A DNA stretch of 49,413 nt from Chryseobacterium sp. 39-10 (GCA_001898255.1 MKTK01000015.1:122149-171561), one strand, 5' to 3'; numbered from the stretch's first letter, positions 8,416 through 17,487 are shown. Numbers and translations are program-made. The notes: a model not told the origin generated them from the letters alone.

Positions 8416-8994
8416 ATGAAAAAAGTTTTTTACTTTCTTGTTTTTTTTATCTCCGTTTTATGCACCGCACAATCTAAATACACGGCGGAGCAGGTGGAGA
8501 AAAGCACCGATCCACAGGTGATCGCTAATTTTATAAAGTTCAACCCGGATCATCCCAGAACCCCGGAATTCAAACGGAAATTATTTGCGGTGATGAATAG
8601 TGAAAAGAGCCCGAAAGAAAGAGCCGCAGTGGCGAAACCTACCGTTGCCCCGATTAATCCCCAAAAGTTAGAAAACCAGGTGAAACGCGATGTGGCGAAA
8701 GACGGCAGCAATGATAAAAATAAACGAACTGCAGATTTGCTTAATCATCTTTTCAATACAGACCCCAGCAGCAAAAGTGCGTATGTGCAGATTGTGAACC
8801 GATCCAAATGCAACCTTATTGTGAAGATCAGTGGTAAGCGCTTTTACAACCTTGATGTACCCGCCAACAATCAAAACTTCATTCTTTTGGATAAAGGAAA
8901 TTATACCATCACCACTATGGTTTGCGGTGCAAAGTACAGCTCGGTCAAAAATATTGCTAAGGATATTGTGGTCACTTTAAACGCTCCCAAATAA
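8416..8994 (+). CDS. DUF6759-like secreted protein
   Basis: A 192-residue protein with a signal peptide (KKVFYFLVFFISVLCTAQ). A Lys/Ala/Pro-rich linker occupies roughly residues 60-115. The C-terminal domain has a small beta fold (VQIVNRSKCNLIVKISG, DVPANNQNFILLDKGNY) with two cysteines. From memory this resembles DUF6759 proteins typical of Chryseobacterium relatives; the biochemical role is unknown. The ATG at 8416 was preferred over an upstream GTG at 8410 because it gives a normal MKK signal-peptide start. The gene ends one base from the convergent methyltransferase. Confidence 0.8.
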   Translation: MKKVFYFLVFFISVLCTAQSKYTAEQVEKSTDPQVIANFIKFNPDHPRTPEFKRKLFAVMNSEKSPKERAAVAKPTVAPINPQKLENQVKRDVAKDGSNDKNKRTADLLNHLFNTDPSSKSAYVQIVNRSKCNLIVKISGKRFYNLDVPANNQNFILLDKGNYTITTMVCGAKYSSVKNIAKDIVVTLNAPK

Positions 8995-8995
8995 A

Positions 8996-9697
8996 TTATT
9001 TTCCGTCTCCAAAAACATGGAACGCTTTGGTAGCTTCCAAATACTGCTCGCTGTATTGACGAGGCGATTTTTCAATGATAAAGGTTTCTTCCACACAAGA
9101 AAAGGAAGAGTGTCCAAACTCCAGAATAAGTCGCTTTGGTGCGGCGTCAGCATTGCCGTGAATGGTTATTTTTCGCTGTAACGAGAGATGCTTCTCTTTG
9201 CATTTTTGCGTAAAATAGAGGCCGGATTCGTACGGAATAATCACAGATAATCTTCCGTCTTCGGATAAATGCTGCGCTGCTTCCTCAATAAGCGTTGAGA
9301 AAGTAAGCGTTTTTTGTTGGCGGGCAAGAACATCTTTTTCGGAGTTGTTTGCAGCGAAATAAGGCGGGTTCGATAGAATTAGATCAAATTTTTTTGCTGC
9401 TGAAAAAAGCGTAAAGTCGGCTTCCTTGGCATGTAATCTTTCCCAAAAAGGGGAATGGCTAAAATTTTCCTGTGCAAGATGTACTGCTTCCTCATCAATA
9501 TCAATGGCTACAATTTGTGCTGTTGAATTTCTCTGTGCCGCCATCAGCGAAATAATACCCGTTCCTGTTCCTACTTCTAGGATGTTGCGTGCGCCATGCA
9601 CAAGGGCCAATGAACCCAACAAAACAGCGTCGGTTCCCACCCGAAAAACCTGACCCGACTGACGCACGGAGAACTCTTTAAAATGAAAATCCTTCAT
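8996..9697 (-). CDS. trmN6: tRNA1(Val) (adenine(37)-N6)-methyltransferase
   Basis: An S-adenosylmethionine-dependent enzyme of the YfiC/TrmN6 family that methylates A37 of tRNA-Val. The 233-residue product has the SAM-binding loop EVGTGTGIIS (41-50), an acidic motif II (AIDIDEEA), and the N6-adenine catalytic motif NPPY (110-113). The beginning FHFKEFSVRQSGQVFRVGTD is characteristic of the family. Exact substrate specificity is inferred from the family. It overlaps nothing; 99 bases separate it from the sensor kinase stop on the same strand. Confidence 0.9.
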   Translation of the reverse strand: MKDFHFKEFSVRQSGQVFRVGTDAVLLGSLALVHGARNILEVGTGTGIISLMAAQRNSTAQIVAIDIDEEAVHLAQENFSHSPFWERLHAKEADFTLFSAAKKFDLILSNPPYFAANNSEKDVLARQQKTLTFSTLIEEAAQHLSEDGRLSVIIPYESGLYFTQKCKEKHLSLQRKITIHGNADAAPKRLILEFGHSSFSCVEETFIIEKSPRQYSEQYLEATKAFHVFGDGK

Positions 9698-9796
9698 CAG
9701 CGTTAATACAGATTACACAATAGATTTTTTATGATTCTTTTTCGTCCAAACTTTCTGATAAGTTAGGTAACTCCTTGATATGACGATGAATGTTAC

Positions 9797-11251
9797 TTAA
9801 ACGTTTGTCGGTAAATAGATGGTAAAAACGGAACCCTTGTCTATTTCTGATTTTACGGTGATTTCACCTTTATAATCTTCGATCATTTTTCTTACCATGC
9901 TTAATCCTAATCCTGTTCCGCTGGTTTTGGAGGTGAAATTCGGTTCGAAGATTCGCTCGTACATTTCTTCAGCAATTCCGATTCCGCTGTCTTCCACGGT
10001 CAGTATAATTCTTTTCTGACGCTGTTCCAGATCAACATTGATGATGTTATCGCGGCCCTCGGCTTTTGCTTGTTGCGCATTGGTGATGAGGTTGGTGATA
10101 ATTCTGGAGAGGTAGATTTTATCCATGTTAACCTGGATATTCTCTTTATTGGTGTGAAAGAAAATTTTCTCGTCGTTAAATACATACAAAATGTTCCGTA
10201 TTTCTTCATTAAGGTTGAAGGTTTCGTTGTTCTTGATCGGAAGTTGGGCAAACTGTGAAAATGCATTAGCTACTGTTGCTACTAAATCGATTTGATCGAC
10301 CACCGTTTTGCTCATCTTCTTAACTTTTTCCTGAATATCAGGATCTTGCGGATTAAACTTGCGCTCAAAATTCTGGATGGTGAGCTTCATCGGGGTGAGA
10401 GGGTTCTTTACTTCATGGGCAACCTGTTTAGCCATTTCGCGCCATGCCACTTCTTTTTCCTTAAAACTAAGTCGCTCTTTTTGTTCTCGAATCTGGAGAA
10501 TCATCGCATTATATGCTTTTACAAGCTGGTTCAGTTCGTCATTTTTATAATACCGGATGGGTTTTGGGTCGCTATCGAAGAGGGTTACTTTATTAATCAG
10601 TTCCGAGAATTTCGTAATGGCTCTTGTGAGGTTTTTGGAGATGCCCCAGCTTAGCCAGCCCCCAAAAATGATAATAACCAGATTCACCAATATAATGTAG
10701 CTCAGGTATTTTTTGTAAACAGTAAGATAAGCACTGTCATTATGATAATACGGAAAATAAACAATACCGATAGGTTCCAGCATGTTGTTTTTGAGCAGCA
10801 TATATGATGAAGTTACGTTGGCGCCAATGCTTTTATCGTAGCTGTTGAAATCGATGCGTTTATCGCTCTTCAGGATGCGGTTCAGTTCGGCCAGTGGTAT
10901 TTGTTTCTGAGCAATCAGACTACCATCTTTATTGGTGATAAGTAACTTGCCGTCCAAATCATATATAATAATATCCTGCTTATTAATATCAGCAATTTCG
11001 AAAATAGCATTCGAAAGAATTTTCGGAAGATCTTGCGTTTGAACCTGTGTATGCGATACCGAGTAGTCCAGTGCCGCCATCAGCGACTCTGCTTTTTTCT
11101 GTAAATCGGTTTTGCTTTGTTCCAGCGCGCTTTGCCTTAAAATAACGTAAGAAAGAACACTGGAAGCGACGATACTCAGGGAGCAAATCACCAGAAACCC
11201 CCAGAATACTTTATTTCGTAAACTGTATCCTTTGTATTTATTGAGTGGCAT
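9797..11251 (-). CDS. NtrY-like membrane sensor histidine kinase (orphan)
   Basis: A 484-residue two-component sensor. A first membrane segment spans about residues 15-37 and a second about 183-202, enclosing a periplasmic sensor region of about 145 residues. A HAMP-like linker (206-255) precedes the phosphoacceptor region AKQVAHEVKNPLTPMKL with His279. The HATPase domain shows N-box NLITNAQQA, G1 DSGIGI and G2 GTGLGLSM. The HxxKNPLTPMKL type of H-box is typical of NtrY-like kinases. No response regulator lies nearby. Its start lies inside the end of ribE (14-base overlap), so translation is probably coupled. The signal sensed cannot be read from sequence. Confidence 0.9.
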   Translation of the reverse strand: MPLNKYKGYSLRNKVFWGFLVICSLSIVASSVLSYVILRQSALEQSKTDLQKKAESLMAALDYSVSHTQVQTQDLPKILSNAIFEIADINKQDIIIYDLDGKLLITNKDGSLIAQKQIPLAELNRILKSDKRIDFNSYDKSIGANVTSSYMLLKNNMLEPIGIVYFPYYHNDSAYLTVYKKYLSYIILVNLVIIIFGGWLSWGISKNLTRAITKFSELINKVTLFDSDPKPIRYYKNDELNQLVKAYNAMILQIREQKERLSFKEKEVAWREMAKQVAHEVKNPLTPMKLTIQNFERKFNPQDPDIQEKVKKMSKTVVDQIDLVATVANAFSQFAQLPIKNNETFNLNEEIRNILYVFNDEKIFFHTNKENIQVNMDKIYLSRIITNLITNAQQAKAEGRDNIINVDLEQRQKRIILTVEDSGIGIAEEMYERIFEPNFTSKTSGTGLGLSMVRKMIEDYKGEITVKSEIDKGSVFTIYLPTNV

Positions 11252-11834
11252 TTTTTTTCATCAATTGTGTTAAATATTTTCCAATGATATCAAATTCCAG
11301 ATTCACCATGTCGCCGGTTTTCAGTTTGTTGAGATTTGTAAATGTCCAGGTGTAAGGAATAATAGCCACCTGAAATCTTCCCGAACCGCTTTCTGCCACC
11401 GTTAGAGAAATTCCGTTTACGGTGATTGATCCTTGGGCAACCGTCATGTATTCCTCGGTTTCATTATATTCAATAGTGATCATGTGGCTTCCGTCAAGAT
11501 TTCTTATTTCGGTGACGGTTCCGGTGGTGTCAACGTGTCCCTGCACGATATGACCATCGAGACGGCCATCGATTTTCACACATCGTTCCAAATTCACCTC
11601 TGTTCCCAATTCCCATTTTCCGAGATTGGTTTTTTCTAAGGTTTCATTGATGGCGGTTACCTTGTATTGATCGTCCAAGATTTCTACTACTGTTAAGCAG
11701 CAGCCGTTGTGCGCCAAACTTTGGTCAACCTTCAGCTCGTGTGCAAACGCGCAACGTAAAAAAAAATCGATATTGGTTTCACTCCGGGAAATTTTTTCGA
11801 CGGTCCCGGTACCTTCTATAATGCCTGTAAACAT
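11238..11834 (-). CDS. ribE: Riboflavin synthase alpha subunit
   Basis: Dismutates two molecules of 6,7-dimethyl-8-ribityllumazine to riboflavin, the last step of the pathway. The 198-residue product consists of two lumazine-binding barrels: the first starts MFTGIIEGTGTV, and the second begins near VQGHVDTTG. The SxAHNGCCLTV segment (SLAHNGCCLTV) is a family signature. The length is close to that of other RibE proteins. It is the first gene of a two-gene unit, overlapping the histidine kinase by 14 bases, and is divergent from pdxA. No FMN riboswitch is evident upstream. Confidence 0.95.
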   Translation of the reverse strand: MFTGIIEGTGTVEKISRSETNIDFFLRCAFAHELKVDQSLAHNGCCLTVVEILDDQYKVTAINETLEKTNLGKWELGTEVNLERCVKIDGRLDGHIVQGHVDTTGTVTEIRNLDGSHMITIEYNETEEYMTVAQGSITVNGISLTVAESGSGRFQVAIIPYTWTFTNLNKLKTGDMVNLEFDIIGKYLTQLMKKNATQ

Positions 11835-11951
11835 AAATTTTAACTTGCCAATTTAAAAAAGAGAACAAAAAAGTAAACAGCGGTTTTTTAATCTATCTCC
11901 ATTTCCATTATTGTTGATGCCTGCAGATGTTAACCGTTGAATAGTTTTTCC

Positions 11952-11974
11952 TACATTTGTAAAATTCAAATATA
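11952..11974. promoter_or_regulatory. Face-to-face -7 boxes for pdxA and ribE
   Basis: TACATTTG (11952-11959) is an exact plus-strand -7 box, and CAAATATA (11967-11974) is TATATTTG on the minus strand, also exact. Seven bases separate them, and together they form an inverted repeat with 7 of 8 arm bases complementary. The plus box would serve pdxA (start 11980); the minus box would serve ribE (start 11834). Confidence 0.5.
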
Positions 11975-11979
11975 CGATA

Positions 11980-13071
11980 ATGAGCGTAAAACAGCATAAA
12001 ATTAGAGTAGGGATTTCAATTGGTGATTTTAACGGAATTGGGCCCGAAATTATTATGAAAGCCCTGAAGGATAAAGCCATCACCGATTTTTTTACACCGG
12101 TTATTTTTGGTTCGGGTAAATTATTTACGTACCAAAAGAATATTTTTAAACTTCAACTTAGCTTTAATTATATCAATGAAGCTTCACAGGCGCAACCAGA
12201 TAAAATCAACATGGTCAATTTGTGGAAAGATAATGTGAGTGTGGATTTGGGAACGCCAACTGAGGAATCAACCAAAATGGCCATCGAATCCTTGGATGCT
12301 GCCACTGCCGCACTGCTGAATGGTGAAGTGGATGTTTTGGTTACTGCGCCTATTAATAAAGAGGAGATGATGAAGATGGGTTTCAAACATGCGGGGCATA
12401 CTGGCTATTTGGAAGAAAAAATGGGCAAAAAAGGACTAATGTTTCTGGTGACTGAAGAACTAAAAGTTGCGGTTTCCACCCACCATATTCCTGTAGCGCA
12501 AATTGCCGAGAACATTTCCAAAGACAAAATAAAGAGTCAGATTAAATTACTGAATAAATGCCTTATTGAAGATTTCTGCATCGAGCGGCCGAAAATTGCG
12601 GTACTGGGCTTAAACCCACATGCTGGTGATGGTGGAGCCATTGGTAACGAAGAAATTGAAATTATAGAACCAGCCATCCGTGAACTTTTTGATGCGGGAA
12701 TTATGACTTTTGGTCCTTTTCCTGCCGACAGCTTTTTCCAACCCGAAAAATACATGAACTATGACGCTGTTTTGGCCATGTATCATGATCAGGGTTTGGC
12801 ACCCTTCAAAACATTGGCGTACGAGGAAGGGGTTAATTATACTGCCGGACTCCCGTTCGTCCGTACTTCGCCGGATCATGGTGTTGCTTATGATATTGCC
12901 GGTCAGGATATTGCCGATGAACAGAGTTTTTCTGAGGCCATTTTTGCGGCCATCACTATTTTTAAAAACAGAAGAGAATACAACGAATTGATGGCGAACA
13001 GGTTGCGCCCAAAAAGAGTGGCTGCCAGCAGTGTGGACGAAGATCTGCCTGAAGAGGAAAATCACGCTTAA
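11980..13071 (+). CDS. pdxA: 4-hydroxythreonine-4-phosphate dehydrogenase
   Basis: NAD-dependent oxidation and decarboxylation of 4-phosphohydroxy-threonine in the DXP-dependent pyridoxal phosphate pathway. The 363-residue product starts with the family pattern VGISIGDFNGIGPEI. It contains the metal-binding histidines in GHTGYLEEK, in MYHDQGLAPFK and in TSPDHGVAYDIAG, and the LGLNPHAGDGG segment. It is divergent from ribE with a -7 box about 20 bases before the start. The DUF177-rpmF pair follows 84 bases later under its own promoter. Confidence 0.96.
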   Translation: MSVKQHKIRVGISIGDFNGIGPEIIMKALKDKAITDFFTPVIFGSGKLFTYQKNIFKLQLSFNYINEASQAQPDKINMVNLWKDNVSVDLGTPTEESTKMAIESLDAATAALLNGEVDVLVTAPINKEEMMKMGFKHAGHTGYLEEKMGKKGLMFLVTEELKVAVSTHHIPVAQIAENISKDKIKSQIKLLNKCLIEDFCIERPKIAVLGLNPHAGDGGAIGNEEIEIIEPAIRELFDAGIMTFGPFPADSFFQPEKYMNYDAVLAMYHDQGLAPFKTLAYEEGVNYTAGLPFVRTSPDHGVAYDIAGQDIADEQSFSEAIFAAITIFKNRREYNELMANRLRPKRVAASSVDEDLPEEENHA

Positions 13072-13112
13072 AACAAAGCCGAATAAAAATCAACAATTTG
13101 TTTTATAATTAA

Positions 13113-13143
13113 TTTGCAATATTAAAAAAAATGCATATTTTTG
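13113..13143 (+). promoter_or_regulatory. Strong predicted promoter for DUF177-rpmF
   Basis: TTTG (13113-13116), 19 bases, then TATTTTTG (13136-13143): an ideal Bacteroidetes -33/-7 promoter. It covers an upstream in-frame TTG at 13141, which supports the ATG at 13156 as the true start of the next gene. Confidence 0.75.
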
Positions 13144-13155
13144 CACACTCGTTTT

Positions 13156-13677
13156 ATGGACAAGTTTAGAAACTACGATGTTGTGTTTTCGGGACTTAAA
13201 AACGGAAAACACGAGTTCAGATTTGAGATCAGCAAAGCGTTCTTTCAACTTTTCGATACTGAACAGGAATTTACAGAACCCCACATCATTGCGGATGTTT
13301 TAATGGATAAACATACGACATTTTTGGAGTTTTGGATTAAAACGTCAGGAACCGTGAATTTAATTTGCGATATTTCGAATGAAAAATTTGATTATCCTAT
13401 CGAAAATGAAATCAAGGTGCTGGTGAAATTTGGGGAAGAATATGATGACAGCGATGAAGAGGTGATTACCATTCCAACGGCAGATCACGCATTCAATGTA
13501 GCGCAGCTTATTTATGAAGATGTGATGCTTTCAATTCCCATGAAAAAGATTTCACCCAATCTTGCAGATGAAGATTTGGAAATTCTAGAAAAGTTTGGTG
13601 GAGAAGAACAGGGAGAAAGCGATCAGGATATTGACCCGAGATGGGACATACTGAAAAAGTTAAAAGATAAAAATTAA
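13156..13677 (+). CDS. DUF177 (YceD family) protein
   Basis: A 173-residue protein of the YceD/DUF177 family, which in most bacteria is encoded just before rpmF, as here; in E. coli and plants YceD relatives are linked to 23S rRNA accumulation. Visible features are the N-terminal YDVVFSGLKNGKHEFRFEI, the central SGTVNLICDISNEKF where the family often carries a cysteine pair, and an acidic segment (EEYDDSDEEVITIP). The ATG at 13156 lies 13 bases after the -7 box; starting earlier would overlap the promoter. The molecular role here is inferred from the family and from synteny. Confidence 0.88.
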   Translation: MDKFRNYDVVFSGLKNGKHEFRFEISKAFFQLFDTEQEFTEPHIIADVLMDKHTTFLEFWIKTSGTVNLICDISNEKFDYPIENEIKVLVKFGEEYDDSDEEVITIPTADHAFNVAQLIYEDVMLSIPMKKISPNLADEDLEILEKFGGEEQGESDQDIDPRWDILKKLKDKN

Positions 13678-13755
13678 TATAATAATTGATTCTGGCATCT
13701 GAAGCGTTGCTGATAGCAGCAAATAGGGGGAAGTTAGAATTTAAAATTTAAAAAA

Positions 13756-13959
13756 ATGGCACATCCAAAAAGAAGACAGTCGTCAACAAGAAGAGATAAA
13801 AGAAGAACACACTACAAAGCGGAAGTTCCTCAATTGGCTAAAGATGCAACTTCAGGAGAAATGCACCTTTATCACAGAGCACACTGGCATGAAGGGAAAC
13901 TTTACTACAGAGGTAAAGTTGTGATGGAAAAAGCAGTAGAAACTACCGAAGAGAACTAA
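13756..13959 (+). CDS. rpmF: 50S ribosomal protein L32
   Basis: A 67-residue ribosomal protein of the large subunit. The start [19 protein letters not shown] is characteristic of L32, as is the later MHLYHRAHW. The zinc-binding cysteines of some L32 proteins are absent, so this is the cysteine-free (C-minus) form. It follows DUF177 by 78 bases with no terminator between and is followed by a clear terminator. Confidence 0.97.
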   Translation: MAHPKRRQSSTRRDKRRTHYKAEVPQLAKDATSGEMHLYHRAHWHEGKLYYRGKVVMEKAVETTEEN

Positions 13960-13993
13960 GCGAAAAACCGCTAAAAAACACACGTTTTCATAT

Positions 13994-14030
13994 AAAACCA
14001 CCCTATTTTTTTAATTTTGGGTGGTTTTTT
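13994..14030 (+). terminator. Rho-independent terminator after rpmF
   Basis: A 10-bp stem (AAAACCACCC with GGGTGGTTTT) has a 15-base AT loop and a T run. The end of its T run overlaps the -33 element of the accBC promoter. Confidence 0.88.
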
Positions 14031-14060
14031 GTTGCATTTTGCGCTTTTTTAGTATATTTG
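14028..14060 (+). promoter_or_regulatory. Predicted accBC promoter
   Basis: TTTG (14028-14031), 21 bases, then TATATTTG (14053-14060), 24 bases before the accB start. It lies directly after the rpmF terminator, so accBC is probably a separate transcription unit. Confidence 0.65.
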
Positions 14061-14084
14061 GCATACCAAATTAAACCCTAAATA

Positions 14085-14570
14085 ATGGACATTAAAGACA
14101 TCCAAAATCTCATCAAATTTGTGTCTAAAGCAGAAGTTTCTGAGGTAAAGTACAAAACCAAAGATTTCGAAATTACCATCAAAACTCCGCTTGGCGGAAA
14201 TGAGGTGAGTTATCTGCCCCAACCGCAACTTTATCAAACTGCTCCACAGCAACAAGTTCAGCAAGTTGCTCCTGCCGCTTCTGCCGCAGTACCTAACGAA
14301 ACCGCAGCAGCAGCTTCGGATGAAGGTAAATTTGTAACCATTAAATCTCCGATGATTGGTACCTTCTACAGAAAACCTTCACCAGATAAAGATGTTTTCG
14401 TGAATGTGGGCGATGAAGTATCTTCAGGGAAAGTAGTGTGCGTCATCGAAGCGATGAAACTTTTCAACCAAATTGAATCTGAAGTTTCCGGGAAAATTGT
14501 GAAAATTCTTGTTGATGATGCAACTCCCGTAGAGTACGACCAGGCATTATTCTTAGTAGATCCGTCTTAA
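14085..14570 (+). CDS. accB: Acetyl-CoA carboxylase biotin carboxyl carrier protein
   Basis: Carries biotin between the carboxylase (AccC) and carboxyltransferase (AccA/AccD) halves of acetyl-CoA carboxylase. The 161-residue product has an N-terminal domain (1-45), a Pro/Gln/Ala-rich flexible linker (about 46-80), and the biotinyl domain (81-161) with the acceptor lysine K125 in IEAMKLFNQI. The length is typical. accC follows 92 bases later with no terminator, consistent with an accB-accC operon. accA is 11 kb away in this window and accD is not present. Confidence 0.96.
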   Translation: MDIKDIQNLIKFVSKAEVSEVKYKTKDFEITIKTPLGGNEVSYLPQPQLYQTAPQQQVQQVAPAASAAVPNETAAAASDEGKFVTIKSPMIGTFYRKPSPDKDVFVNVGDEVSSGKVVCVIEAMKLFNQIESEVSGKIVKILVDDATPVEYDQALFLVDPS

Positions 14571-14662
14571 TTTTAATTAGATGTTAGACAGTAAATGACG
14601 GTAGATACCGCCGTTTAACACTTTATCTAAATTTCAGAAACTCTAATTTTAAAATTAAAAAG

Positions 14663-16015
14663 ATGTTCAAAAAAATATTAATTGCCAATCGCGGCGAAAT
14701 TGCAATGAGGATTCTTCGTACCTGCAAAGAAATGGGAATCAAAACAGTTGCAGTATATTCCACCGCCGATAAGGACAGTTTACACGTGAGGTTTGCGGAC
14801 GAAGCGGTATGTATTGGTCCTGCCATGAGCAAGGATTCTTATCTCAAAATTCCAAATATAATCGCAGCGGCAGAAATTACCAATGCCGATGCCATTCATC
14901 CTGGCTACGGATTTCTCTCTGAAAATTCTAATTTCTCCAGAATTTGCCAGAAAAATAATATTAAATTTATTGGTGCAACGCCAGAGCAAATCGACAGAAT
15001 GGGCGACAAGGCCAATGCAAAGGCAACCATGAAAGAAGCCGGCGTACCTTGCGTTCCGGGTTCTGATGGATTGATTGATTCCTATGATGAGGCGCTGAAA
15101 GTTGCAGCGGAAATTGGCTATCCTGTCATGATTAAAGCCACTGCTGGAGGCGGTGGAAAAGGTATGCGACGCGTATGGAACGAAGGAGAACTCAAGGAAC
15201 ATTGGGAATCTGCTATTCAGGAAGCAGTTGCGGCATTCGGTAATGGTGGTATGTATATGGAAAAACTTATCGAAGAACCGCGGCACATCGAGATTCAGGT
15301 GGCGGGCGATCAGTTTGGTAAGGCATGTCATCTTTCAGAAAGAGACTGTTCTGTGCAACGTCGTAATCAAAAACTCACCGAAGAAACGCCATCACCTTTT
15401 ATGACCGATGAACTTCGACAAAAAATGGGTGATGCTGCAGTGAAAGCTGCTGAGTATATTGGCTATGAAGGAGTGGGAACCATCGAGTTTTTGGTGGATA
15501 AACACCGCAATTTCTATTTCATGGAAATGAATACGAGGATTCAGGTAGAGCATCCAATTACCGAGCAGGTAATCGATTATGACCTTATTCGTGAACAAAT
15601 TCTGCTTGCAGCCGGAACACCGATTTCCGGTGCCAATCATTATCCGAAAATGCATTCTATTGAATGCCGGATTAATGCAGAAGATCCGTTCAACGATTTC
15701 AGACCAAGTCCAGGGAAAATCACCGGGCTTAATATTCCCGGAGGACATGGAATTCGCGTAGATACCCATGTTTATTCCGGTTACACCATTCCATCGAACT
15801 ACGATTCCATGATTGCGAAGCTTATTGCAACCGCTCAGACCCGTGATGAAGCGATTGCCAAAATGAAACGAGCGTTAGACGAATTTTATGTTGAAGGGGT
15901 GAAAACGACCATTCCGTTTCATCGTCAATTGATGGATCACCCGGATTATCTTGCCGGAAATTATACCACCAAATTTATGGACGATTTCGTGATGGATAAA
16001 CGTTACGAAATGTAA
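14663..16015 (+). CDS. accC: Acetyl-CoA carboxylase, biotin carboxylase subunit
   Basis: ATP-dependent carboxylation of the biotin on AccB. The 450-residue product is of standard size and contains the N-terminal [20 protein letters not shown], the ATP-grasp glycine-rich loop [12 protein letters not shown], the [13 protein letters not shown] segment, and the [18 protein letters not shown] catalytic region with conserved Glu, Asn and Arg. It is the second gene of the accBC unit and is followed by a terminator. Confidence 0.97.
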   Translation: MFKKILIANRGEIAMRILRTCKEMGIKTVAVYSTADKDSLHVRFADEAVCIGPAMSKDSYLKIPNIIAAAEITNADAIHPGYGFLSENSNFSRICQKNNIKFIGATPEQIDRMGDKANAKATMKEAGVPCVPGSDGLIDSYDEALKVAAEIGYPVMIKATAGGGGKGMRRVWNEGELKEHWESAIQEAVAAFGNGGMYMEKLIEEPRHIEIQVAGDQFGKACHLSERDCSVQRRNQKLTEETPSPFMTDELRQKMGDAAVKAAEYIGYEGVGTIEFLVDKHRNFYFMEMNTRIQVEHPITEQVIDYDLIREQILLAAGTPISGANHYPKMHSIECRINAEDPFNDFRPSPGKITGLNIPGGHGIRVDTHVYSGYTIPSNYDSMIAKLIATAQTRDEAIAKMKRALDEFYVEGVKTTIPFHRQLMDHPDYLAGNYTTKFMDDFVMDKRYEM

Positions 16016-16039
16016 TCCATCATCAAATAGTCATTGAAG

Positions 16040-16067
16040 AACTGCTTTCTAAAAGGCAGTTTTTTTA
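16040..16067 (+). terminator. Rho-independent terminator after accC
   Basis: A 9-bp stem (AACTGCTTT with AAGGCAGTT, one G-U pair), a 4-base loop and a run of seven Ts, 25 bases past the accC stop. Confidence 0.88.
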
Positions 16068-16106
16068 TTGAATGCAAGAAACTTGGTAGCCGTTTTTTTG
16101 ATGTTT

Positions 16107-16139
16107 TTTGATGCACTCAGATTATTATCATTATTTTTG
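16107..16139 (+). promoter_or_regulatory. Predicted rocD promoter
   Basis: TTTG (16107-16110), 21 bases, then TATTTTTG (16132-16139). The leader to the rocD start is about 80 bases and includes a small inverted repeat, GGCGG-AA-CCGCC (16188-16199), of unknown meaning. Confidence 0.6.
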
Positions 16140-16227
16140 TCGTAAGGATGGATGAAGAAGCGGGTCAACCATTGAAATAGTAAACCTGGCGGAACCGCCC
16201 TTAATCAGTTAAAATTAATCATACAAT

Positions 16228-17481
16228 ATGTCAACAGCAACACCGATAAAAGACTCTCAATATTATATCGATTTAGAAAATCAGTATGGCGCTCATAATT
16301 ACCATCCGCTGCCTGTGGTTTTGGATCGTGGTGAAGGCGTTTTTGTTTGGGATGTGGAAGGTGAAAAATACTACGATTTCCTTTCTGCTTACTCCGCAGT
16401 CAATCAGGGGCATTCGCATCCGAAAATTGTAGATGCACTTGTGCAGCAGGCGCAGAAACTGGCGTTAACTTCCCGTGCTTTTTACAATTCCAAATTGGGC
16501 GAGTACGAAAAAAAAATAACCTCACTTTTCGGATTTCATAAGGTACTGCCCATGAACTCCGGTGCAGAAGCTGTGGAAACCGCGGTAAAACTCGCCAGAA
16601 AATGGAGTTATGAAGTGAAAGGAATTAAAGGGAATGCAGCAAAAATTATTGTTTGTGAAAATAACTTCCATGGTAGAACAACTACTATTGTTTCTTTCTC
16701 CAATGATCCTGATGCCCATAATAACTATGGTCCCTTTACCCCTGGATTTGTAAAGATTTCGTATAATGATCTTGCGGCTTTGGAGCAGGCATTGAAAGAA
16801 GATGCCACCAATATTGCTGCATTTTTGGTGGAACCCATTCAGGGAGAAGCTGGTGTTTATGTTCCGGATGAAGGTTACCTGAAAGCCGCTGCAGACCTTT
16901 GCAGAAAATATAATGTACTTTTTATAGCTGATGAGGTGCAAACCGGAATTGCGAGAACAGGTCGCTTAATTGCTTGTCAGCACGAGAATGTGCAGCCCGA
17001 TATTCTGATTTTGGGAAAAGCGCTTTCGGGAGGTATATATCCTGTTTCTGCAGTTTTGGCGAATGACGAAATCATGAATGTCATTCATCCCGGTCAGCAC
17101 GGATCTACCTTTGGCGGAAACCCGCTTGCATGTGCGGTTGCCATTGCGGCATTAGACGTGGTGGAAGACGAGCATTTGTCTGAAAGGGCAGAACTGCTGG
17201 GCGAACTTTTCCGAAGAGAAATCAGGAAGTTGATCGGAAAAACAGACCTGATTGCCAATGTGCGAGGTAAAGGTTTGCTGAATGCCATCATCATTAATGA
17301 TTCGCAACATTCGCCTACCGCATGGAATCTTTGTCTTGATCTTAAAAAAAACGGCTTGCTTGCAAAACCAACGCATGGCAATATAATTCGTTTGGCACCT
17401 CCTTTGGTGATAACCGAGGAACAAATTTTGGATTGTGTTCGTATTATCGAAAAAACGCTGTTAGAGTTTAAAAAAGCTTAA
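16228..17481 (+). CDS. rocD: Ornithine aminotransferase
   Basis: Converts ornithine and 2-oxoglutarate to glutamate-semialdehyde and glutamate (arginine breakdown and proline metabolism), using pyridoxal phosphate. The 417-residue product has the fold-type I aminotransferase landmarks [44 protein letters not shown] and the PLP lysine K264 in [14 protein letters not shown]. Similarity to eukaryotic and Bacillus RocD is clear ([16 protein letters not shown]-type start, here [16 protein letters not shown]). Its TAA stop is followed in the same frame by the glycosyltransferase, with only two codons between them and that gene's likely TTG start. Confidence 0.95.
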   Translation: MSTATPIKDSQYYIDLENQYGAHNYHPLPVVLDRGEGVFVWDVEGEKYYDFLSAYSAVNQGHSHPKIVDALVQQAQKLALTSRAFYNSKLGEYEKKITSLFGFHKVLPMNSGAEAVETAVKLARKWSYEVKGIKGNAAKIIVCENNFHGRTTTIVSFSNDPDAHNNYGPFTPGFVKISYNDLAALEQALKEDATNIAAFLVEPIQGEAGVYVPDEGYLKAAADLCRKYNVLFIADEVQTGIARTGRLIACQHENVQPDILILGKALSGGIYPVSAVLANDEIMNVIHPGQHGSTFGGNPLACAVAIAALDVVEDEHLSERAELLGELFRREIRKLIGKTDLIANVRGKGLLNAIIINDSQHSPTAWNLCLDLKKNGLLAKPTHGNIIRLAPPLVITEEQILDCVRIIEKTLLEFKKA

Positions 17482-17487
17482 ATCATT

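Noticed and set aside
14780-15331. 183-residue ORF on the minus strand inside accC
   Set aside because: It is antisense to the conserved ATP-grasp region and has no plausible product.
16188-16199. GGCGG-AA-CCGCC as an operator or terminator in the rocD leader
   Set aside because: The loop of two bases is too small for a stable hairpin, no T run follows, and nothing else supports a function.
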